Source of the DNA: Hsuehochloa calcarea
Taxonomy: Eukaryota > Streptophyta > Magnoliopsida > Poales > Poaceae
DNA: 64,000 nt
Assembly: GCA_036346395.1 (NCBI GenBank)
Contig: JAYEVG010000054.1
Coordinates: 186,001 to 250,000, forward strand
Direction: 5' to 3'
Shown here one piece after another: positions 23,358 to 33,958 of the stretch (the stretch's first letter is position 1; each line of letters opens with the position of its first letter). The position numbers were made by a program, and so were the translations under genes. The notes under the pieces were generated by a model. The model ran no database searches. It saw nothing but the letters and a program-made list of their open reading frames with translations, and was not told the origin of the DNA.

Positions 23358-23365
23358 GTGAGAGG

Positions 23366-26300
23366 TAGAGGTGGCAGATGGGTCGTGCTGGCTTGGTCGG
23401 GCCTAGGCATGACACGAAGGCTCGTGTCGTGCTTGGGATGCCCTCCTGGCACGATGGGTTAGCCCAACACGACACGAACAGTGTTGGGGCGTTCCAAACA
23501 CGGCATGAGCATGCCACAACCCATGTGGCCTACATGTAGAGAGGCCGAGGGAGGAAACCAGGATGAGAGAAGGAGGGCGAGGTGGCACTGGTGCGGAGGA
23601 AGAAAGGGCCGACGTGGAGGAAGGAGGAGGGTAGGCGGTGCGGCGGCGGAGAGAAGGCGCAGAGCGCACGGGCGAATGGAGTAGTAGTGGAGAAGGGCAG
23701 AAGGCAGTGGGAGGCAAAGGGTGCATGTCAGTAGCAACGAGGAGAGGATGAGAGCACGAGGAGGGCGGGGTAGCACCGGCGGCCACCACAGAGGGAGGAG
23801 GAGGATGCGGGGCGCACGGGCATGGGCGGAGGAAAAAGGGAGGAGAAGGCAAAGGGCGCACGGGCATGGCGACGAGGAGGAGATGAGGCAGAGGAAGGCG
23901 GGCAGCGCTGGCGCCCAGCGCGGAGGGAGGAGGACGCAGCGAAGCGGAGGAAGAAGGAAGGAGTGGCGAGGCAGTCGGCTCGGGAAGTAAGGGAGCTGGG
24001 AGGGGAAGGCCAAGGGGCAGGGGTGGGGGATAGGGGGGACCAGAAGAGGGATGGGCAAGGGTAGGTGGGTCGTGCCTGGCACAACACGGCCCGCTGAAAT
24101 TATGTCTGTTGGGGGGGTGTTTTCACGCAGCACAACACGTTTGACCTGTTTAGCCCAAACGTTCAGATTTTTTAAAAAAAAATCAGACCATTTTGGGTTT
24201 TTTTAAATAGCAAAAAAATCAAAAGTTCTCAAAAAAATTATATAAATAGCCACCATACCTCCCCTCATTCAGTACCCATCAATTCCTTAATCTATTTTTC
24301 AAATTATATTATGCAAATTCAAATTCGTTGTGAGATAATTTGGTAAAATTAAAAAAATATGCCAAATTTTGGAAAATTCAATTTTGAATAGCAAGTCAGC
24401 AAAAGAGTTACAATACTATTTTTTTTCATAATTTTATTGTTATTATTTGTTATGCTAAGATGAAAATAATAATAGTGTTATTTTTTATTTTGCGGTTAGT
24501 GTTAGTGAAGAGTTCTGTCATCAGGCTCCTTGGCAGTATCTTTGTTAGCGACCACCAGAGCAAAGAGGTCGAGGGCGGCTACATCGAGAGTGTGGGAGAA
24601 TTTTGACAAGACAACCAAGCCAGGCACATAGGGAAATGAGATACCATATGTTATTTACAAAATTTATAATAATGAATTGTCTGGAAGGTCTATAGGTGGA
24701 ACGGGGCACCTGCTTAGACATGCTACAAGATGTAAGGCCAAGTAAGGATTGGTGATGAGGCAGATGCAGCTGCAGTACAACCCCGATGGTACGATACGTA
24801 GCTGGGACTACGATCCTGAGGTAGCCCGTGAATATCTATATCATTTAATTGCTTTTGAGGATTTACTGTTAGGCTTCGGGGAGTCTACTACTTTCCAAAC
24901 TTACATTAGGACGGTGCATAATCCTATATTTTATACCGTTTCTAGACAAACAAACAACTGGGATCTACTAAAATACTACAATGAATGTCGTAATAAAATA
25001 AATGAACTATTTAGTACGTGTATATTTCCAATGGCCTTGACCTCGGACATACATAGTGGTCAGGCTAGGGAGGATTATCTTAGTGTAGTTGCTCATTATG
25101 TTAATGATGACTGGATAATGGAGAAAAGAATTATAGGTTTCAAATTAATTGATGTAACACACACGGGTGTGAATATTGCGGATTGTATTATCAAAGTCAT
25201 GGAAGACTTTAGTCTTACAGACAAAATATTCTCAATTACTGTAGACAATGACGCTTCGAACTCTAGGGTCATGGATATTCTTACTCCAGTGTTGAGTACA
25301 TACGTTGATTCCTTCTGGCTACATCAACGATGCACTTGTCATATTATTAACCTTATAGTCAAATGTGGTTTGAAGAGGTTGAAACCGTATATTAAAGCTT
25401 TTCGCGATGCGATATCTTATTTGAATAATTCTAATGTAAAAAATAGCAGCATATAAGAACTTCTACAGGGTGATGGGTATATGTCCAAAAAAATTTGGTT
25501 TGGACATGCCGGTAAAATGAAACTCTACTTACTTGATGCTTAAGAGTATTTTACCATATAAAGGTACTTTTTCTGTTTTTATTCAAACGCACTATTAGAG
25601 CGCTGATGGTAGTATACTATTTACTGAGCAACATTGGTTCGTTGCTAAAAAGATACTACAGTTTTTACAAAAAAAATATGAACCACTGTTGCTTTGTATG
25701 TTGTCTATTATCCAACATCTTCAATTATTGTGCATAGTATTTTACATATTGCTACTCAATTGAAAATGTATGAAAATAACTCAGTTTTACGCAAGGCTAT
25801 TATTGCTATGAAAACTAAATACCTTAAATATTGGAGAGAAAATCCCTTTCCTATATGCATTTGCATTTATTTTAGATCTTAGAGGTAAAATTAAAGTATT
25901 TGCTAATGTTCTTGATCTTCTTAATGATGCTACAGGGCTAGACTATTCTAACTATTTTGCATAAATTTGTTCTCGATTACACAAGGTTTACCAAAGGTAT
26001 AAAATTAAGTTCCATGGAGTCTGCTTGCAACGACCTCCAGTAGCCCTCACCTCAAGTAGCAATACAAATATGTGGGACACAATCTTCGGTGGCTCTTTCT
26101 CCAGACCTAGGTCTTCTTCTTCTACAGCGTTGTCTGCTCAACCAAGAACAATCCCAAGGAATAGTGAACTATTCACCTATCTAGACAGCGATACGGTGGA
26201 TTTTAACTCAGAAGGCTTTAAAATTTTACAATGGTGGTATGCCCATAAGTTAGCATATCTCGTGCTATCCATACTTGCACGTGATGTGTTAATTATTCCC

Positions 26301-26929
26301 ATCTCAATGGTTTTCTTCGATTCTGCTTTCAGTCTTTCTGGAAGAATATTGGAGGAGAGAAGAACATGTCTCACAAGTGAGATGATGGAGATACTTCTAA
26401 CTGTGAAGGACTGGGAACAAGCTGATTCACTAACACAACACTCTGTGGAAAATCCAGAGTTGTCGGAGGTGTTTAAAAATCTGTACCTAAACAACGACAC
26501 ATAGAACAAGGATGTATGTAGAGATATAGGTTGTACCCTTTTTCTTTGCTAATGTTTTCTCATATTCAGTTTTTACTTGGCAAAGGTTTTAACAAGACAA
26601 CCATTTGAACATTAATAAATCTCTTTATTATATTTATAATGTGCTTCTTATTTTGTTTACAATTTTCATATATATTTATGAATTTTACACATTTTCTGAT
26701 TTTTTTTTTCTTAAATACAGGCATAACGGGCTAAGTGGGCCGCAACCGGCCCGTCATGCCCAATGCGCTCGGGCCAGCACGGCATGAAAGGCCATCGAGC
26801 CATACCTGGGCCACCTCCCCAGCATGTGGGCTGACACGACCCATCTATTTTCGCATGCTAGGATGGGTCGTGTCGAGATGGGCCAAGCCGACTCGTGCCC
26901 GTGCCGTGCCGCCTATCCGGCCACCACTA
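23366..26929 (+). mobile_element. hAT (Ac-like) DNA transposon, near-autonomous
   Basis: Ends are TAGAGGTGGCAGATGGG (left) and, in reverse complement, TAGTGGTGGCCGGATAGG (right). An 8-bp target duplication, GTGAGAGG, is perfect at 23358-23365 and 26930-26937. The left arm (23366-24115) is very GC-rich with CACGAC/GTCGTG words that recur inverted in the right arm (26720-26929). The centre carries a transposase pseudogene. Total length is 3564 bp. The perfect duplication and modest coding damage suggest a fairly recent insertion. Confidence 0.93.
24540..26504 (+). pseudogene. hAT transposase with C-terminal dimerisation domain (broken)
   Basis: Cut-and-paste transposase of the hAT/Ac group. 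A degenerate zinc BED-finger region lies at 24540-24740 (TRWTGHLLRHATRC-like phrases across frames). A long open stretch (24749-25456) contains the RNase-H-like catalytic core: ALTSDIHSG with the first Asp, TVDNDASN with the second, and RCTCHIINLIVKCGLK. A frame shift or stop at ~25456 is followed by recognisable pieces (KKFGLDMP near 25492, YYPTS near 25706, LKYWRENP near 25830). The hATC dimerisation domain is at 26210-26420 (LQWWYAHK, LARDVL, DSAFSLSGRILEERRTCL). I count a few lesions over ~1.9 kb. The start codon is uncertain because the N-terminal part is shifted. Confidence 0.88.
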
Positions 26930-26937
26930 GTGAGAGG

Positions 26938-28558
26938 CGAATGGGTGGGGTGAGGGAGGTTTTGTGGAGTGGTAAAAATGGATAATTACCCCTAACTCCA
27001 TGGGCATTTTGATAAGGGTGTTGCTACTCCTTACAGGGACCTGGTGGAAGGAAGCTCTGTGAAATTACACTATAAGGCCATTCCGCTTCCTGTTGATTCG
27101 GATTCTAAAAAACTAGAAGGTGAGGTGTTTGACTGAACTCCACTGCTCCTGTTGAATCTGGGAGCTAGAGCCCTAATACAAACATTATATCAGGTAGTTG
27201 GCAACCGAATCAAACAAATCAATGAATATATCTACGACCAATCGCATGAAAGGATCCTTGCCATGAATGGCAAGATACATGCGCTAACATTCAGTACACC
27301 ATGGTGCCTTCGTTTCCTTCTGCAAACTTCAATGGCCTGATACATGCGCTAACTACTGATCGTTTCGAACCGAAGTGGTCTGATTTTCTTCAGATCATCA
27401 GGTGCGCTCGATGCTTGGCCACAAGCCGTGCCGCGAAACCGGTGGCGCGATGCGTGCGCTAGCCAGAGTAGTGGGGGACGGCCCCGCGCTGACGGCTGCA
27501 GCGCAGTCGGCATCCTCCCCGCCGGGCGCCCGTCCAGGCATCCGGTATCTCTCTTCCTTTTTCTCGTGCTGCTGCCACGACTGAACTCATGGCCAGCCAT
27601 GGAGTGTCACTCTCACTCACAGGCTGATCATCCTGCTGACCCAGCCGCTAATCTGGTCACCAACACGGATGCCATTGCCAATTTGGCACGGATGGACGAT
27701 GGATAATGGAGACACAAGGACAGTGCGTCTGTGCGCGCGCGTGCCACTGCCAGTGCCAGTTGCCACATACCAAAGCAAAGCCACAGCTTTGCAGATATCC
27801 ACACGTACATTTCGTTGGTGGCACACTAGCACACACACTGTTTCACGTAGCATTTTGCACACTAGGGGTGGCTTGAGTGCACTAGTAGGGTCGCAGGAGC
27901 AACAATAAAAGGCAGTCATTTCGAGAGCTGGGGGCAGCGTGGCTTTACGCCTTCACTGGGTGGTTGCGTCATCGATCCACGCGTGATTAAGATGCTACGA
28001 ATATCTGTGGGCACTTCCGGAATGCGCGATCCCGCGGGAAAACGACGCGAATGGACGCATCGGCAATTCAGCGTGGCGACGTCGCCGACGAAGTGACGGG
28101 CCAACGGCGCTCGTGGAGCCGTGGTAGCGCCAGTAGATGACAAAGGGAAAACTCACGTTGTCTGACCAGTCCACCGCGGAGGAGTGTCATTTTCAGAACC
28201 GCGAAAGAAAGGGGAAAAAATCATCTCACGAAGCTTCGTGCGTGCCCTTCGGCTCACGTCCGGCACAACGCGATGCAATTGCAAGCACCTACTACTACGT
28301 GATACACTAGTACAAATCAAGTGACGTGATGTGAGTGAGAGATGTGGTTGTTTTTCCTCTCGAGAAAATGAAGTGAGCTGGTTTCTTAAGCAACCGAAGA
28401 CCAAGCACACCATTCGTCGCAGGGAAGCACGGCCATGCTTTAGATCGTAAAACTCCGATAAAACCGGCGTCATTTCGATGCCCAGGTTCATGAATTCTTT
28501 CTAAAACAATCTGCACGATTCGCCTTGTTCCGGCCAGTAGTTGTCCCCACACGACTCT
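26938..28558. other. Unassigned sequence downstream of the hAT
   Basis: 26938-27340 is ordinary sequence with a possible MITE remnant (GGGAGCTAGAGCCCTAATAC near 27158), but no matching end was found. 27390-28150 is GC-rich with short frames on both strands and no domain. 28150-28558 shows nothing recognisable. This lies 1.8-3.4 kb past the stop codon of the ERF gene. Confidence 0.4.
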
Positions 28559-29699
28559 TAAGGGTGAAAACAGGGGAGGATATTGATTTTTTTTTTCATA
28601 TTTTAACTCATATTTTATGATATATTTTTTTACTTTAGATTTGGAGTCAAACAAAAATAGCCCAGATACGAATACAAAATATGATTTTTTTTTTTTTTTT
28701 TTTTTGGGATGCAGATACGAAACAGATGTGGATCGAGTTTAAATAGATCACGAATAATTCGTCAAAAAGTGTACACATAAAAAAAGATATAACTTCAACA
28801 ACGAAAATCTCAAATTATACTACCTATTATAGAATTATTTATCATACTTAACAACATAAATATCGTATTAGTCAATGATTAGAAAACCGTAAAGGATATT
28901 GATGTTTATCGGGTATTCATTTTGTTGATTTATCATATATCTTTCGAATATCCTTCGGATATCCTCTAAAATACAGATACATACAGGATACTCTCCTCAT
29001 ATCCTAACTCATTCTATGATATCTTCCTAATACAGATATGAATACGGATCGTAACAAAAATAGTAACATGTAGTTCTTGTTGCTGCGTAATACAGATATC
29101 TTCTCATAGTAACCTAATACAAATAATTGTCGTATACTCACAATTGCTTGTTGAACAAATTCAGAAGATGTGGATGTTGACTCGTCGATCAAATACTTTT
29201 ACGTTACGGGTTTCGACGATAATGACGCCGATTACTATGGTTTAATCCAGTCGGTTGCTTGCGGGAGGGCTGAGTCGTGCTTGCTGATTTTGGGGTGCCT
29301 CTTTTATCATTATTTCCACTGCAAACCTAATGCTATGTGAACTTTTTGGCAGGTCGATCCGTGTGTTGTAAACTTGGTCATGTATAACTTAATTTCGGTT
29401 GTTTATCTATATTATGCTACTCTGTTTTATTTAAACGTGTATAAATATGATATGAACGTTGTTGAATGTGCGTGCTAGCTACTGATCATGAGACTAGCAC
29501 GGTGAACACGAAGGATCGGTTGTTGATTTATCATATATCTTTTGAATATCCTTCCGATATCCTCTAAAATACATATACATATAGGATATTCTTCTCATAT
29601 CCTAACTCATTCTATGATATCTTCCTATCGTAACAAAAACAGTAACCTGGACGGATTTTCGATTTCGGTCGAAAATTATCAGCACCGTTTTCACCCCTA
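28559..29699. mobile_element. Degenerate hAT-like block with internal duplication
   Basis: Outer ends are TAAGGGTGAAAACAGGGG and, in reverse complement, TAGGGGTGAAAACGGTG, both hAT-like. The interior is full of GATATCC, GATACG and ATACAGATA words. The 8-bp flanks (ACGACTCT and TTCACCAC) do not match, so either a boundary is wrong or it is a composite of two related insertions. A ~130-bp segment is repeated (28923-29070 and 29521-29651) around a gypsy LTR fragment. Confidence 0.55.
29095..29515 (+). mobile_element. Gypsy LTR 3' fragment
   Basis: The order of phrases (TATACTCAC..TTGCTTG, CCAGTCGGTTGCTTG near 29248, ATTTCCACTGCAA, TGTAAACTTGGTCATG) follows the last ~350 bp of the old gypsy LTR (9770-10100). 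It lies between two copies of a hAT-type repeat. Confidence 0.6.
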
Positions 29700-30373
29700 T
29701 TCACCACCAAATCAGGTACCAGGTGATTCATTGAAGAAGCAGGATTACTAGATAGATCACTTCATCGAACATGCCACCAAAGAAAGTCATAATCGAGAAA
29801 CATCCCCTGCTTCTAGCTCTCAAATTTACATCCATGCATCCAAATTCTTCATGCAATCTGATCCTTCGTGTGAGAGCTGACAGCGGTTTCATGCGAACCA
29901 TGCAAGCTCAAATCACAGATTTTACAAAACGAGAAATCATACGGCTAATAATAATTAAGGAATAATTCACATTACAAGTTCTTGACAGGCTAATAGTAAT
30001 ATTACATGACACCCTACTACTGTTACAACCTGTAGAGCAGTAGAAGTAGCAACACCTAGCTTGGAGCAACCGGACACAAACTTGACCAATCGGTGTCACA
30101 GACCGACCACCGGAGACAGCACGCCGGACACAAAAACGCCGGCTTCCATCGGCTCTCCGGGAGGAACCCAACCCTAACATCTACAAACGAGAAGAACAAG
30201 AGAACAGATCGGAGATCTACACAACGAACACGATTAGAATTTTAGAACACTACAAATCCACTAATGCCCGTGCAGAATGTCTAAAATCCCATCTGCACTG
30301 CGGCGGCGACCATTAAGCTATCATCATCACACGCTAAAGACGGAGGCAGTAGTAGTAGCCAAGAACTGTGGTG
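29700..30373 (-). other. Likely 3' untranslated and downstream region of the ERF gene
   Basis: On the minus strand the ~370 nt after the stop codon contain no other gene. They lead to GTAATATT and TTGTAATGTGAATTATT-type sequence at about 29955-30005, which could serve as plant polyadenylation signals. Transcript end is inferred, not seen. Confidence 0.35.
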
Positions 30374-31216
30374 TTAATTGGCGGCGAGGAGCGAGTCCCA
30401 GTCGATCTCGTACGAGGGGTACTTGGTGAGGGCGAAGCCGTCGGCCTCGTCCCACGGCGCCTCGCTGAAGTCCAGCTGCTGCATCTCCGGCACGGTCGCT
30501 GTCTCGGCCGTGGTGGCCGTGGGCGACGGGGATGGGGATGACGAATCAGCGGACTCCAGGCAGGACGACGCGTCGTCGGAGGACAGCGAGGAGCAGTTGC
30601 TGTTGGGGGTGGAGGAGGTGGCGGCGGAGGCGGAGGATTTCTTGGCATTCTTGGAGGCGGCGATGTTCTGGCAGAGCGCCTGGAGCTTGGCGTCGACGGA
30701 GGCGTGGAGCGGGCCGCGGGAGGCGGCGTTGTCGGGGAAGTTGAGCCGCGCTGCGTCGCCGCGGAGGCGGTACGCGGCCTGGTCGTAGGCGAGCGCCGCC
30801 TCCTCGGCGGTGTCGAAGGTGCCGAGCCAGAGGCGGGTGCGGTTGCGCGGGAGGCGGATCTCCGCCACCCACTTGCCCCAGTGCCGCTGCCGCACGCCGC
30901 GGTACAGCTTCTGCGGCCGCGGCGGGATCGCCGCCGCCGCCGAGGCCGCCTTCATGGGCTGGGCCCGCGGGCCCAGACCCGACTGCGCGGCCTGGCGCTG
31001 CAGGTGGAGGCGGGCCTGGATGTATTGCATCTGGGCCGGGCTGAGCTCGGTCTGGGCCTGCACCCCGTACGGATACCCGCGGTACGCGGCTTGGGGGAAG
31101 GAGAAAGGCGAGGTGGGACTAAGATGGGAGGCGTCAGGAGCAGCAGAGGCATCTCGGATAAAAGGCTCGAGTGCTCTCATCAGCTCCTCCCCGGACAGAT
31201 CTATAGCTGCAGCCAT
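30374..31216 (-). CDS. AP2/ERF transcription factor, RAP2.4-like (DREB A-6 group)
   Basis: An intact 280-residue nuclear DNA-binding protein in one exon; the stop TAA is at 30374-30376. The single AP2 domain spans about residues 104-161 (YRGVRQRHWGKWVAEIRLP, then RLWLGTFDTAEEAALAYD). It has the WLG core and Val at domain position 14, with Leu where many DREBs have Glu at 19, a pattern typical of the A-6/RAP2.4 group. N-terminal residues 1-100 are Ala/Pro/Gln-rich. Residues 190-240 are Ser/Thr-rich, and the tail is acidic and aromatic (EAPWDEADGF, EIDWDSLLA), likely an activation region. Family members bind GCC/DRE-type elements and respond to drought, salt, light and ethylene. The ATG chosen is the first in frame, beside a consensus-like splice acceptor. 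Confidence 0.94.
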   Translation of the reverse strand: MAAAIDLSGEELMRALEPFIRDASAAPDASHLSPTSPFSFPQAAYRGYPYGVQAQTELSPAQMQYIQARLHLQRQAAQSGLGPRAQPMKAASAAAAIPPRPQKLYRGVRQRHWGKWVAEIRLPRNRTRLWLGTFDTAEEAALAYDQAAYRLRGDAARLNFPDNAASRGPLHASVDAKLQALCQNIAASKNAKKSSASAATSSTPNSNCSSLSSDDASSCLESADSSSPSPSPTATTAETATVPEMQQLDFSEAPWDEADGFALTKYPSYEIDWDSLLAAN

Positions 31217-31222
31217 CTACTC

Positions 31223-31654
31223 TAGTCACAAATATCTCAACAAACTTTTTTTGGGAATTTTTTCTTGTAAGAAAGTAGACAAGAAGAAGAACAAAGTTGC
31301 CTTGTTCCCAAACCAAAATCAAGAACAGGCAGAGGCGAAATAAAGAACTGTCAAACAGCCAAAAGGGAAAACAAATGGCTTTGGTGGTAGATCTGCTACA
31401 CACGAGCAAGCACAAGGTGGTGTGGAAAAACGAACCTCTCTTGGCCACCAACCTAGACGAAAAACACAAGGAAAAACGAACAGATCTGAAGCCCGGGATC
31501 TAAAAGGCCCTGAGCCTCTCGCTCTCTGTTCTTGGACCAAGAAACGAATTGAAAGGAGGAGGAGGACGAGGAGGTCAGATTAGCAGATGAGTTGGAGAGG
31601 GTTGAGAGAACTTCACCTGGGAGACGCGAGAACTCGCTCAGATCTAAAGCTTAC
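31223..31654 (-). other. Candidate 5' leader intron of the ERF gene
   Basis: On the minus strand GCGAG is followed by GTAAGC (31649-31654), a strong donor. T-rich sequence ends in GACTAGAG just before the ATG, offering an acceptor within ~10 nt of the start codon. A ~430-nt leader intron would leave a ~115-nt first exon downstream of the TATA box. Only transcript reads could confirm this. Confidence 0.4.
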
Positions 31655-31797
31655 CTCGCTCAAGCTCACGGGATTGGGGTGGTGGTGGTGGGCGCGTGGG
31701 ATTTGGGATTTGGGATTTGTTGGTGGCGGCTGTGGCTGGGATGGTAGACGGATGGGTGAAACGAAGGGCGGGGAGGAGGAAGGGACGCCAAAGAGCC

Positions 31798-31806
31798 ATT
31801 TTATAG
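31798..31806 (-). promoter_or_regulatory. TATA box of the ERF gene
   Basis: The minus strand reads CTATAAAAT in a GC-rich setting. Transcription would start near 31770, giving a ~550-nt unspliced leader to the ATG. Confidence 0.65.
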
Positions 31807-31934
31807 CCGGCCTCCCTCCCTCTCCAAGTCCATGACCATTTATTATTCGATTAATTACGATTGCTCCTCCCCGCCTTATCGCCTTGTTTACAGCGGTGAT
31901 TAGTGATTGCTTCGCCCTTACGCCTCCCTCCGCT

Positions 31935-32042
31935 GTCACTGGCGTGTGGCGCCGGGGGCCACGCGGAGGCTGCAAATTTAAGTTGATCTAGTACACCTGG
32001 GTCACTGGCGTGTGGGGCTAAGGGCCCACGCCGCTGCATAAT
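31935..32042 (-). promoter_or_regulatory. Duplicated hairpin element in the ERF promoter
   Basis: Two copies, 31935-31975 and 32001-32042 (66-bp period), share GTCACTGGCGTGTGG and end in GCTGCA(A/T)AATT. Each contains a dyad: GCGTGTGG...CCACGC in the first and GGCGTGTGG...CCCACGCC in the second. They lie 130-245 bp upstream of the TATA box and could be paired regulator sites. The function is inferred. Confidence 0.6.
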
Positions 32043-32460
32043 TGCGAGGGTATTGAGCGGATCGGGTGTGATGGTTCTGCGATCGCGCTGCTGCTGAGCG
32101 CCGTGCCGAGCAGCGCGCGCGGCCACTGGGAGGGCGCCAGGTGTCAACACAGTGACCGGGTGGTGTCATCGACTCATCGTGTTCTACGTGGCGGGATTCT
32201 ATTGGGGATCCTTGTGATTGGTGTTCGATGGCGATCAGCCTTGGAGCTGCCACGAATATTCCACACGCATCAGCAGCAGCAAGTTGTGAGCGGTTTTCCT
32301 TGGTCCCGACGGTAGCTCATCTGTTTTCTTCTTTACCGAACTGGTCATATATCTTTTTCAAAATAATTATTATTTTTGCTCTCGGAATTTCAGGAATTTG
32401 TTCCCGCTTCTTTTATTAAGCTTGCGAGTATGTGTTTTGCTTCTCACCGATGGAATTTTG

Positions 32461-33725
32461 GGCAGATACGGTATTTGTTGAAGTTGTATTTGCAAAATTG
32501 ATCATTGTTGTATCGTATTTGTATATTTAGCACTGTTGCCATACGATCACTATGTAGAGAGCGTTCCCCGTTCGCCACCTCATCCCGTTACCATATGGTC
32601 GCCGTGTGGCAACACCGCCACTGCCCCTCCTAGCCCGGCCCCGCCTCCACGTCCTCGTAGTTGTTGTTGAGAGATACTCCAAAGCCTAGGCCCCTCCCAC
32701 TAATTCCACGTCCCTCCTCTGTCACCTCGTCCAGAAATTCCAACGCCAACGCTTACGCAATTCTCGGCGTCAACGTCGCGGCTCCTCTTACGCTTTGCTA
32801 TAAATACCGAACTCTCGCAGTCACTCTTCGCTCATCTCAATTATGTTTCGGTTCTCGTTCTGGTGCTCGTCACTGAGAACTTAGAGAACGTAACATAATT
32901 AATTTTATTAGGAGATTAAATATTTTCTTGCTTCTCATCCTGGTTCATGCACAAGCTTATCTAGACTTTGGTATATCCCGTGTTATGTCATTATATTTGG
33001 GTATATTTGTATTCATATTTTACTTTCCTATATTTATATGTGTATTTTGTTTGTTATATGTGTACTCCTATGCCATATTGTATATCGACATCTCGAATGG
33101 AATTGCAATGCAGTTTTTTTTCCATACATTCCAAATCATACAAAATCATGAAACCCTAATATTCGAATCCTAAAATCTAAATTTTTGTAACATAAATCCT
33201 AAATTTTACAATTCCTGAACACATATCAAATTGTCCAAATAGTACACATTCAAGTCCGATGCGTGAGGAGCCTTCAAAATAGAATTCATAATTTTTTGAG
33301 CTCAATTTTTACATTCGCAAATTCGTACAAATAGGACACTTATATGCAATTTCAAGAAAATTTTGTAGGAATAAAATTATAGAAAATTTATACAAGCAAG
33401 TACATTGTGTCAGGAGGCTCCACATAAAATTTTATGATTTTTGGAACTCGTTTGCTATATTTAAAAATCTGTATAAACAGGCGTGGAACCTTAATTTCAG
33501 AAACCCTAACTAAACCCTAACCAATACATGTCGGCGTGTGGGGCATTGCCGCACAGCCACCGTGCGGCAACCGTTGCCACACGATAGCCATGCGACAAGG
33601 GGATGAGGTGGCAGGCAGGGAACGCTCTTCGCACGGGGGCCGTGCGGCAACGGTGCTAAATGTGCAAATACGATATCGCGGTGGTCAATCCTGCAAATAC
33701 AATGTCAAAACATGATGTATCCGCC
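32461..33725. mobile_element. Element with ~165-bp terminal inverted repeats (MULE-like?)
   Basis: The left arm (32461-32625, starting GGCAGATAC) matches the reverse complement of the right arm (about 33540-33725, ending GTATCCGCC). Shared landmarks are TTGTATTTGCA, TCGTATTTG, TTTAGCAC(C/T)GTTGCC, GAGCGTTCCC, GCCACCTCATCCC and CGTGTGGCAAC. The inverted similarity extends weakly into the flanks (GGAATTTT). No matching 9-bp duplication was found, so the class is uncertain. The interior has its own TATA box (CTATAAATA, 32798-32806) and an AT-rich right half, but no transposase. It sits about 0.65 kb upstream of the ERF TATA box. Confidence 0.65.
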
Positions 33726-33958
33726 AAAAATTCCTAGCCGTTGTGATTACACAAAGCAGCAGTAACAGTACTTTGGAAGACAAGAGAAAATTATGAACCC
33801 ATGGATTAAAACATGCATAAAAATCCCTACCATTAATTTGCTCCCACTTGTTTGGAAATATTGACAATATTTTAATTCCAGATTTTATTATGAGTCAAAG
33901 ATCACAAATAGCTAGAGATACATAAATCAATGCTAATAGCAGGCATCTCATTGTACTT

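Noticed and set aside
23459..24133. 224-codon minus-strand Pro/Leu/Ser-rich frame in the hAT left arm, with overlapping plus-strand Gly/Arg-rich frames
   Set aside because: Composition alone explains open frames in all phases here, and the tract is the GC-rich subterminal arm of the transposon.
27003..27180. Possible hAT/MITE remnant with GGGAGCTAGAGCC
   Set aside because: Only one end resembles a MITE terminus; no inverted partner or target duplication was found.
30378..31343. Open frames of 136-177 codons on the plus strand opposite the ERF gene
   Set aside because: They are GC3-driven shadows of the AP2/ERF coding sequence, with no domain of their own.
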